From Tubiluchus corallicola (taxonomy: Eukaryota; Priapulida; Priapulimorpha; Priapulimorphida; Tubiluchidae): a stretch of DNA of 64,000 nt. Each line of letters opens with the position of its first letter. The stretch's first letter is position 1. Shown here in pieces: positions 52,801-64,000 of this stretch. Under the pieces are notes generated by a model that searched no databases, was not told the DNA's origin, and saw nothing but the letters and a program-made list of their open reading frames with translations. The position numbers and the translations under genes were made by a program. The stretch covers positions 267,806 to 331,805 of the forward strand of contig JAQGDQ010000204.1 of assembly GCA_030141605.1 (NCBI GenBank), read 5' to 3'.

Positions 52801-53242
52801 TAATTATGGCCTTCGCTGTTTTCAGTGATCATTATTCACATCAAAACAAAAAACCTCATTGACAACAACTACTCGATCCCCAGGGAGGGAAAGTAGTTCC
52901 AAACTGGCACTATTCTAACTGAAAAGCTACCTTGGCGAAGCTTTAGTCTGGCGCGTAAGATCAATCAATCAAATTTCAATTTATTACGCTTTTTCTGTAC
53001 ATAGTTTTTTTTTTAGTTTGGCCTCAAGTTTTTTTAGTTTGGCCTCATTTAAGTGGTCGTAATAGAAAGCTGGATCATCGAGTGCGTAAATAATTGGCCC
53101 TTTCTTATTTGCGTTTTAGGTGGACCTCATAAAAGACATCATTGCAAAGGAAGTAGAGAAGAAGCAATTACAGTGTCCTGTGACCACTACGTCTTCCATT
53201 CCTTCTGGAAAAGCAGATCCCAAAATAAGAAACAGAATTTAG
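36946..53242 (+). CDS. PLA2G4A-like: Cytosolic phospholipase A2 (group IV), copy B, 17 exons
   Basis: Paralogue of the 7751-22891 gene. Exons: 36946-36974, 38535-38559, 39150-39231, 39553-39705, 40126-40241, 41303-41343, 41532-41661, 41864-42000, 42160-42385, 43172-43286, 44724-44861, 45769-45867, 46135-46437, 49217-49389, 49580-49766, 51025-51176, 53120-53242. The total of 2229 nt encodes 742 residues, close to the usual family length. C2 ligands D47/D50, N75 and D102/N104 are present. Catalytic R206 (SGGGFR), S234 (GLSGS) and D550 (VDSGL) are intact. The linker after exon 12 is strongly acidic, with seven consecutive Asp. Unlike copy A it lacks the proline-directed Ser after the FNFMRGL segment and ends soon after exon 16. 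The start is chosen because exon 1 (MPYDDTTSN) joins exon 2 in the same phase as copy A; the first exon is the least certain. Introns hold a pogo-like transposon and LINE debris. Confidence 0.92.
37300..37450 (+). mobile_element. tRNA-related SINE in intron 1 of copy B
   Basis: GGTAGTCTAGTG (A-box-like, about 37317) and CAAGTTCAATTCC (B-box-like, about 37370) precede the family tail TTTTGGTTTCAAAATTCAAT (about 37415). The tail is shared with 2728-2957 and 22262-22400. Confidence 0.65.
37751..37808. repeat. (AT)n microsatellite
   Basis: Pure AT tract in intron 1 of copy B. Confidence 0.95.
37964..38074 (+). CDS. Small ORF with signal-peptide-like N-terminus
   Basis: Encodes 36 residues beginning MARNSITTFIMFCVIFASHT, a good signal-peptide shape, with a possible splice donor (GTAACA) at 38030 right after it. 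Joining to copy B exon 2 would shift frame and meet a stop in exon 3, so it is not an alternative cPLA2 start. It could be the first exon of a nested secreted gene, but I found no downstream exon. Confidence 0.25.
   Translation: MARNSITTFIMFCVIFASHTSRVTYELCYSFYIECY
38535..39231 (+). CDS. cPLA2 B exons 2-3: start of C2 domain
   Basis: Exon 2 is 38535-38559 (FYEFRTFQ) and exon 3 is 39150-39231 (VQHKPCMKLNVTVL to TKGYWGDY). Lengths 25 and 82 and the phases equal copy A. Confidence 0.85.
39553..40241 (+). CDS. cPLA2 B exons 4-5: C2 calcium-binding loops
   Basis: Exon 4 is 39553-39705 (DTPDPYVVLQMPNS to NPVWNETFSFHF), exon 5 is 40126-40241 (VRLMDSNYTMDESL to ALHFYE). All expected calcium-ligand positions are conserved. 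Confidence 0.92.
39800..39857. repeat. (CT)n-(CA)n microsatellite
   Basis: CT run then CA run in intron 4 of copy B, preceded by a poly-C run at 39770. Confidence 0.92.
40257..40380. repeat. (AT)n with internal TACATATACGTATA palindromes
   Basis: Two AT tracts joined by short palindromic GTACATATACGTATA segments, just after exon 5 of copy B. Potential cruciform. Confidence 0.9.
41209..41285. repeat. Imperfect (ACT)n trinucleotide tract
   Basis: ACT/ACG units end immediately before the polypyrimidine tract and acceptor of copy B exon 6, so the repeat borders the branch-point region. Confidence 0.85.
41303..41661 (+). CDS. cPLA2 B exons 6-7
   Basis: Exon 6 is 41303-41343 (TAQVVLHMHVIEA), exon 7 is 41532-41661 (EPSIRITPTLCKEEDKFLKK to APRREEE). 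The PDLRFS motif of copy A is replaced by EPSIRIT. Confidence 0.88.
41864..42000 (+). CDS. cPLA2 B exon 8: catalytic Arg and Ser
   Basis: Contains GSGGGFRAMVAL (R206) and TAGLSGSTW (S234). Nearly identical to copy A exon 8, including an identical run of about 60 bases. Confidence 0.95.
42160..43286 (+). CDS. cPLA2 B exons 9-10
   Basis: Exon 9 is 42160-42385 (YISFLYSHPDWP to FGHLIGDTLLSN), exon 10 is 43172-43286 (RKECRLTDQRRKIENG to VFS). Lengths match copy A. Confidence 0.9.
43590..44571. mobile_element. Pogo-like DNA transposon, non-autonomous
   Basis: Terminal inverted repeats of 25 bases, starting CCGTAAAACGGGGTGAGTTC at 43590 and ending at 44571, differ at one position. A TA dinucleotide flanks each end, as expected for the Tc1/mariner/pogo group. 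The right half repeats the motif GTGGCGAA(C/T)TCACCCC near 44343, 44432 and 44546, likely transposase-binding sites. A broken transposase fragment lies inside. The element occupies intron 10 of cPLA2 copy B. Confidence 0.88.
43790..44333 (+). pseudogene. Truncated, frameshifted pogo-type transposase
   Basis: Frame 43790-44038 encodes a helix-turn-helix of the Psq type (YTPEALEAALHAVKNTN, then AARQFGVPRKTLSDKL). A frameshift near 44025 moves the remainder to another frame: LQVAAEWGFPMTAIDLRLLI, then FKANTPGIDFVKSFARRN. The DDE catalytic domain is absent. This is a DNA-binding half only. Confidence 0.75.
44724..45867 (+). CDS. cPLA2 B exons 11-12
   Basis: Exon 11 is 44724-44861 (WVEFSPYEVGIAKYGTF to LHFLQ), exon 12 is 45769-45867 (VWGSAFCILFKRLL to LIREEMG). 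Exon 12 is one codon shorter than in copy A. Confidence 0.9.
46135..46437 (+). CDS. cPLA2 B exon 13: poly-Asp linker, no MAPK-type Ser
   Basis: Starts EKHVTSEEMKPQDENESSDT followed by seven Asp encoded by mixed GAC/GAT. Keeps TRSGRAGMIFNFMRGL but then diverges to FAEREPDSVDAAPNGKG, with no Ser-Pro pair. Confidence 0.88.
46751..48650 (-). mobile_element. Decayed LINE with (ATC)n tail in intron 13 of copy B
   Basis: Read on the minus strand, the 3' end is AATAAAGATTT followed by a pure (ATC)20 tract (46751-46810). Upstream debris includes an ISSYRPITFF segment (about 48390-48420) resembling the NYRPIS reverse-transcriptase motif and many interrupted frames. Ends approximate. Confidence 0.55.
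49217..49389 (+). CDS. cPLA2 B exon 14: catalytic Asp
   Basis: Contains PTDIKRLYLVDSGLAF, D550 being the catalytic Asp, and RTQRGVDILLSFDFSAR. Two codons shorter than copy A at its start. Confidence 0.93.
49580..49766 (+). CDS. cPLA2 B exon 15
   Basis: Encodes ELKLAEEWAQQNGIPFPPID to FRKYIQPG; 187 bases, as in copy A. Confidence 0.92.
51025..51176 (+). CDS. cPLA2 B exon 16
   Basis: Encodes LRRQTQEDIEFANFDIFDDP to TEFNTLMN; 152 bases, as in copy A. Confidence 0.92.
51676..51960 (-). mobile_element. Possible LINE 3' end with (GAT)n tail
   Basis: On the minus strand, CATAAAGAATTTTCGATGATG at about 51690-51715 resembles the microsatellite-ended 3' terminus of L2/CR1-type elements. No coding remnant seen. 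Confidence 0.3.
53120..53242 (+). CDS. cPLA2 B exon 17, short C-terminus
   Basis: Encodes 40 residues, VDLIKDIIAKEVEKKQLQCP onward, then TAG. The homologous block with copy A is only the first helix; the rest is unrelated and lacks A's extension. Confidence 0.85.
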   Translation: MDLIKDIIAKEVEKKQLQCPVTTTSSIPSGKADPKIRNRI

Positions 53243-56085
<2,843 letters not shown>

Positions 56086-56091
56086 TTTATT
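56086..56091 (-). other. Polyadenylation signal of the HAD-hydrolase gene (possible)
   Basis: AATAAA on the minus strand about 480 bases after the stop codon. Other candidates exist further away. Confidence 0.3.
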
Positions 56092-56569
56092 TGATAAATA
56101 AAAAAATCATTTACAAATTTTTAACCCAAAATCACTATGATATAAGACAAGCAATCCACGTAATTATAAATAGAAAATATTATTAAACAATAAATTAAAA
56201 CTTGAAAACATGACAGAACATGGAGGTGCAGAACATGAAATTTGTTGTTCTTTAAGCCTAGTTTTGATGGCTTACAATGACAGTTGTATGTCTTTGCACT
56301 AAAACAGCAGCTTTACCGATGGCAGCAAATTACACGGTAGAGATATGACAATGACAATGTAGGCAATTTTTCTGAAAAAAATATTACCACATAGCAACAA
56401 GGGAACAGATAGACAAGCAAACCAGTGTTATGAATTAGTACTTAGAACAACTATATGTGACTAAAATTTAGAAGTAAGAACCATACAGACGAAAATCCAA
56501 TCTTAAAACTCATTTATCATGTAGCTCATGAATGAATACTAACTATTTGATTTTAATTAATCAACACAG

Positions 56570-57331
56570 TCAATACCACACTCCTGAGCCAGCATCTGTT
56601 TCTGACAATACTTTATTCTCTAACTCTAAAATGTTTGCATAAAGATGATTCTTATTTACGTCATGCAGAACCTCTGTCACACTTTTTATCTCTTGATTAA
56701 TTAAGTACGCATGCATACCTATTTGACGAGCAGCGTGGTAGTCTAAATATACACTATCACCAACATGGGCAGCTTGGTGCGGCTCAACACTTGCCTTTTC
56801 TAAAGCATAATAAAATATTCTTGGATCAGGCTTACAAAAATCTAACTCTACGGATGGTATCACAAAGTCAAAGTAGTGCGCCAAATTTAGAGTGGATAAT
56901 ATGCTGTGCAAGCGTTCGTCAAAGTTAGATATAACACCCACTTTAAGTCCCACATGCTTGAAATCTGACAACACTTGAGTTGAGTGAGGGAGAATAGTAC
57001 AAGTTGTCTCAGCTGCCTGATATGTCTTCCACAACTCTTGAGCAACAGATCTAAGATCATCAGTTCTTCCACGAAATCCTGCATCGTGGAAGGTAAGTAA
57101 TACAAGTTGTCGCCACCAGTCCTTGCTCGTCATACCACTACGGTTGCCAAAATTTGGAAACTGGTGCCAGTGCTTGGTCCAGTTCTTCCGAAATGCAAAG
57201 TGAAGTTTGTCACTATTGGCTTCAATCCCATATCGTTCGGCAACATTAGCATAGTGTTGTCCAACAGGTATAGTCCACTTAATAATTGTATTGGTAATAT
57301 CAAATGTTATGAGACGTAGCACAGGTCCCAT
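56570..57331 (-). CDS. HDHD3: HAD-superfamily hydrolase, HDHD3-like
   Basis: A single exon encodes 253 residues from the ATG at 57331, the normal length for HDHD3-type proteins. Motif 1 is LITFDITNT (nucleophile D11); the +2 position is Thr, so the usual general-acid Asp of phosphatases is missing, as in haloacid-dehalogenase-like members. Motif 2 is VISNFDERL, motif 3 is the Lys in ELDFCKPDP, motif 4 is HVGDSVYLDYHAARQ. A helical cap (about 25-110) follows motif 1. Substrate unknown. The open frame continues upstream of the ATG for about 27 codons to an acceptor-like site at about 57414, so either a 5' UTR intron or a longer N-terminus from an upstream exon is possible. The ATG matches the family start. 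Confidence 0.85.
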   Translation of the reverse strand: MGPVLRLITFDITNTIIKWTIPVGQHYANVAERYGIEANSDKLHFAFRKNWTKHWHQFPNFGNRSGMTSKDWWRQLVLLTFHDAGFRGRTDDLRSVAQELWKTYQAAETTCTILPHSTQVLSDFKHVGLKVGVISNFDERLHSILSTLNLAHYFDFVIPSVELDFCKPDPRIFYYALEKASVEPHQAAHVGDSVYLDYHAARQIGMHAYLINQEIKSVTEVLHDVNKNHLYANILELENKVLSETDAGSGVWY

Positions 57332-57337
57332 GCTCAC

Positions 57338-58240
57338 ATATCCAACCGCGTCATCTTGTATAATTCTCAGTGAAGCCCAATGTGCTATTCTACCAACATG
57401 TAATACATTTACCCTAAAAATGAAAAAACTTAATGACTAACAGCAAAAAACATGCAATAAACTGTAGTGTCCTTCAATTTCCTGACAAAATTAGTATTTC
57501 CTTTTACCTTAGTGTGTTCATTAACAACATCAGTGAAGTGGCATTAAGTACTAAACAGGAAATTTTTTTTGTCTATTAATTCTATTTGTATTTGCCTTCA
57601 AATTTTTGAACTTTACAATTTCAAATTGTGGGTAGAGCTGGCTGAGAACACTACGTGGCACATTCACACTATCATCAATTAGAGATCTATCATATGCAGG
57701 GAGAATGCAGAGACTGAAATTACGCATCCCCACTCTTCAGAAGAAGAGATCAAATCACTCTGTATCGCATTTGTAAGGCTCTTACACATAGCTAAACTAG
57801 ATATTGGTTATAGTCTGTAGGAAAGGCTTCCTACCCATTGACCCTCCTATTATAATATTCTATAACCTATCCAATCTTGGCAAATGCATAGCATTGATAG
57901 AGTACAGTGGAACTGCTAAACCTAAAAGCAACTAAAATGCTTTTGCTTTTACTTTGACTTCATTTTACTAAAAAATGGTTAAAACTCTAAACCTGATTAA
58001 CAGTCTCTAAAACTTGGCTAAACTTGTGCATGTCTGTTTGCTAATCTGTCAAAAAGAGACTATCAGTTGTGATACCAAGCCACTGAAGTTGTGGACGAAG
58101 CTTTGATTATGACGGAAAGCTGAATGAAGATGTGACTAGCCACAAGTAACCAGATGTTGGAGATGTAACTTGATCTGACAGTGAACTAGAAGGACTTGTC
58201 AGAGCCATTTTGTAGTCCACGATTGTTTAGGATTGGAAAA
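57338..58240. other. Upstream region of the HAD gene
   Basis: Contains a minus-strand acceptor-like site near 57414 and a possible donor (AAG/GTAAAAGG) near 57510, so a non-coding first exon may lie in 57510-57735. A 60-residue minus-strand frame at 57551-57733 has no recognisable domain. Confidence 0.35.
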
Positions 58241-59575
58241 TGATGAAATCAATTTATAAAGGAAAAGGTAACGAACAGTACATGTCTAATCAAAGAAGAA
58301 TTTTTGTTACAAACAATATAAGTAAAATTTTTGAAAGAATAATCAAAAACAGAATCAGGGATACAAAAGACAAACTGCAGCAATACAATGGTAAGTCCAA
58401 AATTAAAAGTTGACATGTTGTGTTTTATGGATGATATTGTCGGAATAGGTAAAAAAGAAGTAATTGAAATAATGGTTGAAGATCGCAGAGATCTAGAAGT
58501 GAATGAGAAGTAGAATTTTAATGTGACCAAGACAGAATACATGAGAACAAAAATAATGAAGAAAAGAATTCCCGCTATTGATGAGAAGGTGAAAAGTGGG
58601 TGAATAAACAAAACACACGAACATAAATACTTTGGCGATTGGATGAATGTAAAAAACAGGTTTGGCATTTTAACTGAAAAACGTAAAAATAAGAATAAAC
58701 ATGTGATACAGTACATAAATTTTATTGGGGATGAAACTAAATTGGGCATAAAAGCACTAAATGGTAGGATGCACTTATATAAGTTTGGCTTTGCTAGCTA
58801 TTGTATATAATTCTAAAGGATAGACAGACATGAGGCAGTCTGAATGGGTTGAACTAGAAAAAATTCAAGCATATTCTTTAAGGAGAATGTTAATCGAGTT
58901 AGGAATATGGCTATTGCAAAACAACGTAGATTATAAAAAATTAATGTACTATAGGTGCATAATGATTCCAAGATTAGTAAAAGAAATACTAAAAAAATTG
59001 AATGTCGATTCAAACAAAGTTGGTGATTCAAGAAATGATAGAGATTGCAAATAAGTATGACATAGAAATTGAAACAGAAAAAGTGACGGGGATGACAAAA
59101 TCATAACGGAAGAGAGAAATTAAGTTCAAAATAGAAATGTACTTGCAGAAAGAAATAAAAAACACGATTGCTTAAAGTAGTAAACTGAGGTTTTTGAAAA
59201 ACAATAATTGGGCATGTAAATATGTTAAAAAAATTTAATGTAGTCTAAAAGAAACCACTGAAATTATGAAAATCGGTAAGGTTGAACACGACAAAAATTA
59301 AGTGCAATTACAAAAACATTTGTAAAAATGATTTATTGTGTCCTATGTGTAGTTCATTAGAGGATTCAACTGAGCATCTTCTCAGCTGCAAAGAAAACCA
59401 AATGTTAATAATAAAACAAACAAATGCGAAGACAGATATGATTCTAAGCGAAAACTGGGAAACATTGAAAATAGTATATGATTTTACTGGGATTTGCATA
59501 AACCTCAGAAAAATTTTGGATAAAGAACTTAAACTCAAAAGTGATGAATTTACTTGGGGGGCTCATTCTTAGGGA
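58240..59575 (+). mobile_element. Decayed LINE, reverse transcriptase to 3' end
   Basis: Interrupted plus-strand frames show LKVDMLCFMDDIVGIG at about 58400-58450, where FMDD stands for the YxDD catalytic box. The C-terminal knuckle CPMCSSLEDSTEHLLSC lies at about 59339-59390. Many stops and frameshifts; inactive. Head-to-head context with the minus-strand LINE beyond 59620. Confidence 0.65.
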
Positions 59576-59619
59576 TGAAGTGGTTCAGCCGCTCAGCATA
59601 TTCACACTTCATTCATTCA

Positions 59620-60240
59620 TCCAATGAATCACACATCCAGGGACATGATTCTGTTCTCCTCCTTATGCCAGGACGTCCTACTCGCTACAATGCCCCAAGT
59701 GCATTTATTTCTAAAAATCAGTGCTGAAGTGTTTAAATCTTTCTGTGCAACATCTAAATATGTTAACATTTGTCCTTCTGCACGTTTTTTAGCTGGTTTT
59801 ATGCCTTGTTGAAGAGCTCTCTTCACTGGATTATCATCAGATAGTCTAAGCATACCCCCACCCAATCCATCTTAAACGATGTCTTTTTAATTTTCTTGTC
59901 CAGGGTTCTTCTTTTATTTTTTCATATAGATCTTAATGTCAGATTTTCTTTGGCCATCTGATACCCAAAATGTTTCAGTAATTTCGCCTTTGGAACGCAT
60001 CGATTTCAGCTTTATGATTTGCTTTTAATGTCCAGAGCTCAGAGTTGTACAGAAATACAGTTTCAACTAAGGTTGAGAATAATCTAATTTTTGTTTCTAA
60101 AGAAATCTTCCTCTTCTCAAAATTTTTTGTGAGTATCGAGTAAGCTCATAATGCTATTATCTTCCGTCTTGATATGTGGTCTTCTGTTGCTAGCAGACTA
60201 CCGAGATACTTACATTTTTGATTCATTACCACTTCATCAT
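59620..60240 (-). mobile_element. LINE 3' fragment, second copy
   Basis: The minus-strand frame 59629-59865 (MLRLSDDNPVKRALQQ, LTYLDVAQKDLN) parallels 60251-60450 of the neighbouring element (VMRLPDDSPLKLAF, LTYINFIQKHLI). Further similarity runs to about 60240 as broken frames. A second, 5'-truncated copy of the same family in the same orientation. Confidence 0.7.
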
Positions 60241-60250
60241 CTCCCTGGAG

Positions 60251-62900
60251 TCACACATCGTTTGACATGACCCTCCTGATCACTTTACTCCATGCTGCCC
60301 TGTCACCCGCAACCTTCCATGTCTCTGTACTTTTGATATCTAATGGTGTGTTGATAAGATGTTTTTGGATGAAATTGATATAAGTCAGCAGCTGCCCTCC
60401 TTGCAGTTTCTTTTCTTTCTGCGGTGCTTCTTTGAAAGCTAACTTTAATGGACTGTCATCTGGTAGTCGCATTACATGTCCTATCCATCTTAATCTTCTA
60501 CTTTTGATTTTAATTGTCCATTCCTCTGCCTTGACTTTATTGTATGGATCTTGGTTTGATATTTTCTTTGGCCATTTTATTCCTAGAATGTTCCTGTAGT
60601 TTCTTGTTTGAAATGCATCAATTTCTGATTCGTGTTGAGCTTTAATTGCCCATAATTCTGAGTTATAGAGAAACACAGTTTCCACAAGTGCAGCAAAGGT
60701 TCTTAATTTTGTGTCTAAACTGATTCTCTTACTTTCATAAAATTTTGGTTAGTTTGGAATATGCAGCTAGTGCTAAGATTTTTCTTCTTGATATATCCTC
60801 ATCTGTTGCTAGAACACTGCCTATATATGTACATTTCCGCCACACATCATCTCCATTCCTTTTTATGTGATACTCTTCTGCTTTATCTTTATTTAGTATG
60901 AGATCCATTTCTTTTAATTTTGTTTCTCTTTTGATTTTGATATAATCTATTTACTCTTTGGTTCTTGCTATCCATGCAATATCATCTGCATATTGCAGGT
61001 CTATGGTTGTAGGAATTCCGTTTTATTAGCATAATTGTGTTCTAATTCTGTTGCCGATAGTAGCTTTTCTGAATCCAGATTTGTGGTCACAAAGTTCTTT
61101 TCTGGGTGTACTGTTCCTGTCCATTAATGCTGTTGCAAGGTAAAAAGTGAAGAGAACAGGACTTAAGGTATTCCCTTATTTTTGCAAAATGAAATCACTC
61201 AGTCTGCCTTCACATCTAACACTAATTAGAAGATCTTCCAATAATATTGATATCACATGAATTTCATCTGGATTAAATATTTCTTGTAAGTAGTGTAGCA
61301 GTGACTTTCTTCGAACTGAGTCAAATGCTTTGGACATGTCCATGAATAATATATATTGCATAATCTGTTGAAGAGATGGCCCTTTCTGCTGGTATCTTGC
61401 AAGTCTGAACAAGTTCTGTTGTATTTCTGTCAGGCTGGTGAGGCTGCTTGACTTTTAGGAATACACTGATGCAGTCTGTCATAGGTTCTGTTGAACATAC
61501 ATATCGCTAGAACTTTTCTTATTATGGTTAACAAGATCAACGGTCTTAGATTTATTATTTGTCCTCTCTTTTTTCCAGGTTTTGGCAGAGGTATTACAAT
61601 GTCATTTTGAAGATCCTTTGGAAATATTTCTGTTTTCAGCAATATAATTTAATATCGTTGAAATTGATTTATAAAGTGCATCTGTTCCGCATTTAAGTAA
61701 TTCTGCATTTATTTCATCAATCCCTAGACTCTTGTTGTTCTTTAGTGACCTAGCTGCATATTTAACTTCATCCGTTGCAAAAGGTGTGTTCATGCAATGA
61801 GATTTAGCTTTGTTAATTTTTCCTGCATTTTTATCATTGAATGCATTTTGAAAAAATTCTGCAATAACCTGCACCTGTTGATATGGGTCAGTAATCAGGC
61901 CATCATTGTTTTTAACTATGATTTTCTTGTTTGATTGAAAGTTTTGTAATATTCTTATAGCTTTATAGTGTCTTGAAGAATCATCTTTTGTGTTCTCAAT
62001 CTCTTCAGCAATGCTTTTTACTTTGTTGGCATTGATTTCATTTAGCATTTTGTGAATTTGATTAGAATATCATTTCTTTTTTCCTCAGTTCATCAATTTC
62101 AGTTAGATTTTTGAATTAAACTATTTTTTCTGTCAGTTGTTTCTGATGGAATGATAATTTAACAATTTCTTCATCATTTGATCTCCTTCCTTTTTGTTCT
62201 TTGTATCCAGTTTCAGTTTTCTTTTAATTTCTATACATCTAGTGCTTTATTTGATGTGTTTTGTGCCTTATGTTTACCCACTTCAGTGACTTCTTTGCCA
62301 TTACCAGGGAATGGTCCGTGTCTGTGAATGTGCCATAGTATGATCTTGAGTTGGTTACTAGTCTCGTATGTAATCTTCTGACTAGTATGAAGTCAATTTG
62401 GTTTCTGATGGGATTTCTCCTTGGTTCGCCATTCTATGATTTTTTATTCTTATGTGTAGTTTGTCAAGTTGCTACATGCGCATATTTGTGCTGGAATACT
62501 GTGTTGCTTGCAATTAGATTTTTGGTTACTATAGTTTCTGCCAATCGAATTCCAATTGTGTTCTCTTTGCATTTTCCATATTTACCAATGTGATTTGGAA
62601 GTTTGCTATGTAGCACTCCAATTTTAGCATTGAAATCTCTGTAGATTATCAAAATATGACTTTTTGGTACAATACTGATATAGTTTATCAAGCTCATCAT
62701 AGAAATTTTCTCTCACTTTTGGATCTTTTTCACTAGCTATTAACATTGGAGCAGTTACTCAAACATAGTTACTCAAAACTGTGAATTTCTTCTTGCCAAC
62801 TGTTGCCTTTAGTGCAATTATTCTGATATAGTAGGCGCCACTTAATAGATTCACTTTGGGACCGATGTGTTTTGACCCAATTAACGGCTGAACTTATCAA
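60251..62900 (-). mobile_element. RTE-like LINE with endonuclease and reverse transcriptase, decayed
   Basis: On the minus strand, parts occur in the proper order. Endonuclease: HILIIYRDFNAKIG at about 62610-62660. Linker and RT start: YAARSLKNNKSLGIDEINAE at about 61720, then LRPLILLTIIRKVLA at about 61530. RT core: ILFMDMSKAFDSVRR at about 61310. C-terminus: LYNSELWAI and RRLRWIGHVMRLPDD at 60470-60670. The final motif is common in RTE-type elements. Several frameshifts break the reading frame. Confidence 0.82.
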
Positions 62901-64000
62901 CCGATGGGTGTAGTATTACACATATAGAGAAAAGTATGAGTCATCAGCTTACTATGTACTCCAAAGGTTTTTAATGAATTTTAAAAATGAAGTAATGCCT
63001 GAATTCCTTTGTGCAGTTAAAAATTAAAAAATCTTACAAAATATTAATTTACGTAAGTGAATTAGCAATAAATTAAAAAGTATACTTTTCTAAATCATAG
63101 ATTTTTCTGTATGTTTATTTGCAAAAATTTGCAAAAATTCCTTCAAAGTCGACTGCTTCATTTTCTCGCAAAGAAGGGTGTGACTAAAACAGTTCTGAAT
63201 CGTCTGCTCACTTACATTGCTCTTATTTGCTGTACAATGTTTACTCTTGTAAGTCACAAGGAATACTGGCTGAAAGCTGTACCTGCATCTTTGACTGTTA
63301 ACTCATTAAACTTGAAAGTGTGATTTGCAGCGAGAGCATCAAAAGGAAACTACTAGGCAAGTGATTTGAAAAATGTTTAGCTTCCAGAAATTCTTTGGGT
63401 AACAGATTCAAAGCAAAACCGCTAATTTGGCGTCTTAGAGCACGATAAACGTACCTGCTTACAAACAAAACGGTACTTAACATGATTGATTCTGCATACA
63501 TAGTGCACAAAAGGGAAGTAAAGATGACACAAAAGTAGGATGACATACATATATCTTGTTTTAAGTAGGTGCAGGAAAAATATTGAGTCAATTATGCAAA
63601 GTTACTTGAGTCAATTACCGATAGTTTTTATGTATATTTGAATAGAAGTGCCCCGTTCCAGGCGTTTTTGAGTCAATTAAGCGATTTAGCCTATTATTAA
63701 CCTTGAACTATGAACTATGAATTTTATTCCACACATCAAAATACATTATTATACACATAAATAAACAATAAATAAAATAATTTGAGTAGTGTGAGGTGAG
63801 TGTACGACCATACGGTCATTAACACACTCACCTTACTTAAATGAAAAAATTAATAAAGTTATGCGTGCTTTTTTAGATGACTCAATGAAAAAGGAAACAT
63901 TAGAAAAACATAATATGTAATTACGATTTTGATATGAATATTGAAACAATTTTGAAATAAAGTAAATGATGTAATAATAGTATGAAAACATAAGGACAAC
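62900..64000. other. Window end, no gene seen
   Basis: AT-rich sequence with short frames lacking domains. Contains one strong inverted repeat at 63791-63836. Confidence 0.5.
63791..63836. repeat. Nested stem-loop
   Basis: Outer arms 63791-63803 and 63824-63836 pair over 13 positions with one G-T. Inside, GACC (63806-63809) pairs with GGTC (63814-63817). Function unknown. Confidence 0.8.

Noticed and set aside
57551-57733. Small minus-strand protein
   Set aside because: No domain or start context; could only be part of an untranslated upstream exon.

Overview
The window is nuclear DNA of an animal. Its genes carry GT-AG introns, one gene pair is a 17-exon cytosolic phospholipase A2, and the spacers are AT-rich and full of microsatellites, LINE and SINE fragments and small DNA transposons. 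A marine invertebrate is the likeliest source, but nothing here fixes the phylum.

Layout. (1) 1-355 is a pentanucleotide satellite. (2) 779-2457 (+) is a two-exon gene for a 224-residue secreted Gly/Tyr-rich protein I do not recognise; its probable 3' UTR holds two copies of one SINE-like repeat in opposite orientation. (3) 7751-22891 (+) is cPLA2 copy A: C2 domain plus patatin-like catalytic domain, 17 exons, 832 residues. (4) 26348-30628 (+) is a six-exon, 262-residue astacin metalloprotease. (5) 30.6-36.9 kb is intergenic, with LINE remnants and a hAT-like non-autonomous element. (6) 36946-53242 (+) is cPLA2 copy B, also 17 exons, 742 residues. (7) 56570-57331 (-) is a HAD-family hydrolase resembling HDHD3. 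(8) 58.2-62.9 kb is a cluster of decayed LINEs on both strands. (9) 62.9-64 kb shows no gene.

The two cPLA2 genes are a tandem duplication in the same orientation with the astacin gene between them. Thirteen of 17 exon pairs behave alike in detail: twelve internal exons have identical lengths and every intron phase is conserved. Both proteins keep the Ser-Asp catalytic pair, the conserved Arg and the C2 calcium ligands, so both look functional. They differ where regulation is expected: the first exon, the acidic linker, a proline-directed Ser matching the human MAPK site (kept in A, lost in B), and a C-terminal extension only in A. Exon 8, with the nucleophile elbow, is about 94% identical between copies while the other exons are clearly more diverged, which suggests gene conversion.

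The clearest mobile element is a 982-bp pogo-like transposon in intron 10 of copy B, with 25-bp terminal inverted repeats, TA flanks, repeated subterminal copies of the terminal motif and a frameshifted transposase fragment. I found no operon, CRISPR array, rRNA or intact tRNA gene. No clearly new multi-gene system is visible; the best leads are the diverging cPLA2 pair, the orphan secreted protein with a dsRNA-prone 3' UTR, and the segregated pentamer arrays. All exon models are from reading splice signals, frames and paralogue comparison, not transcripts.
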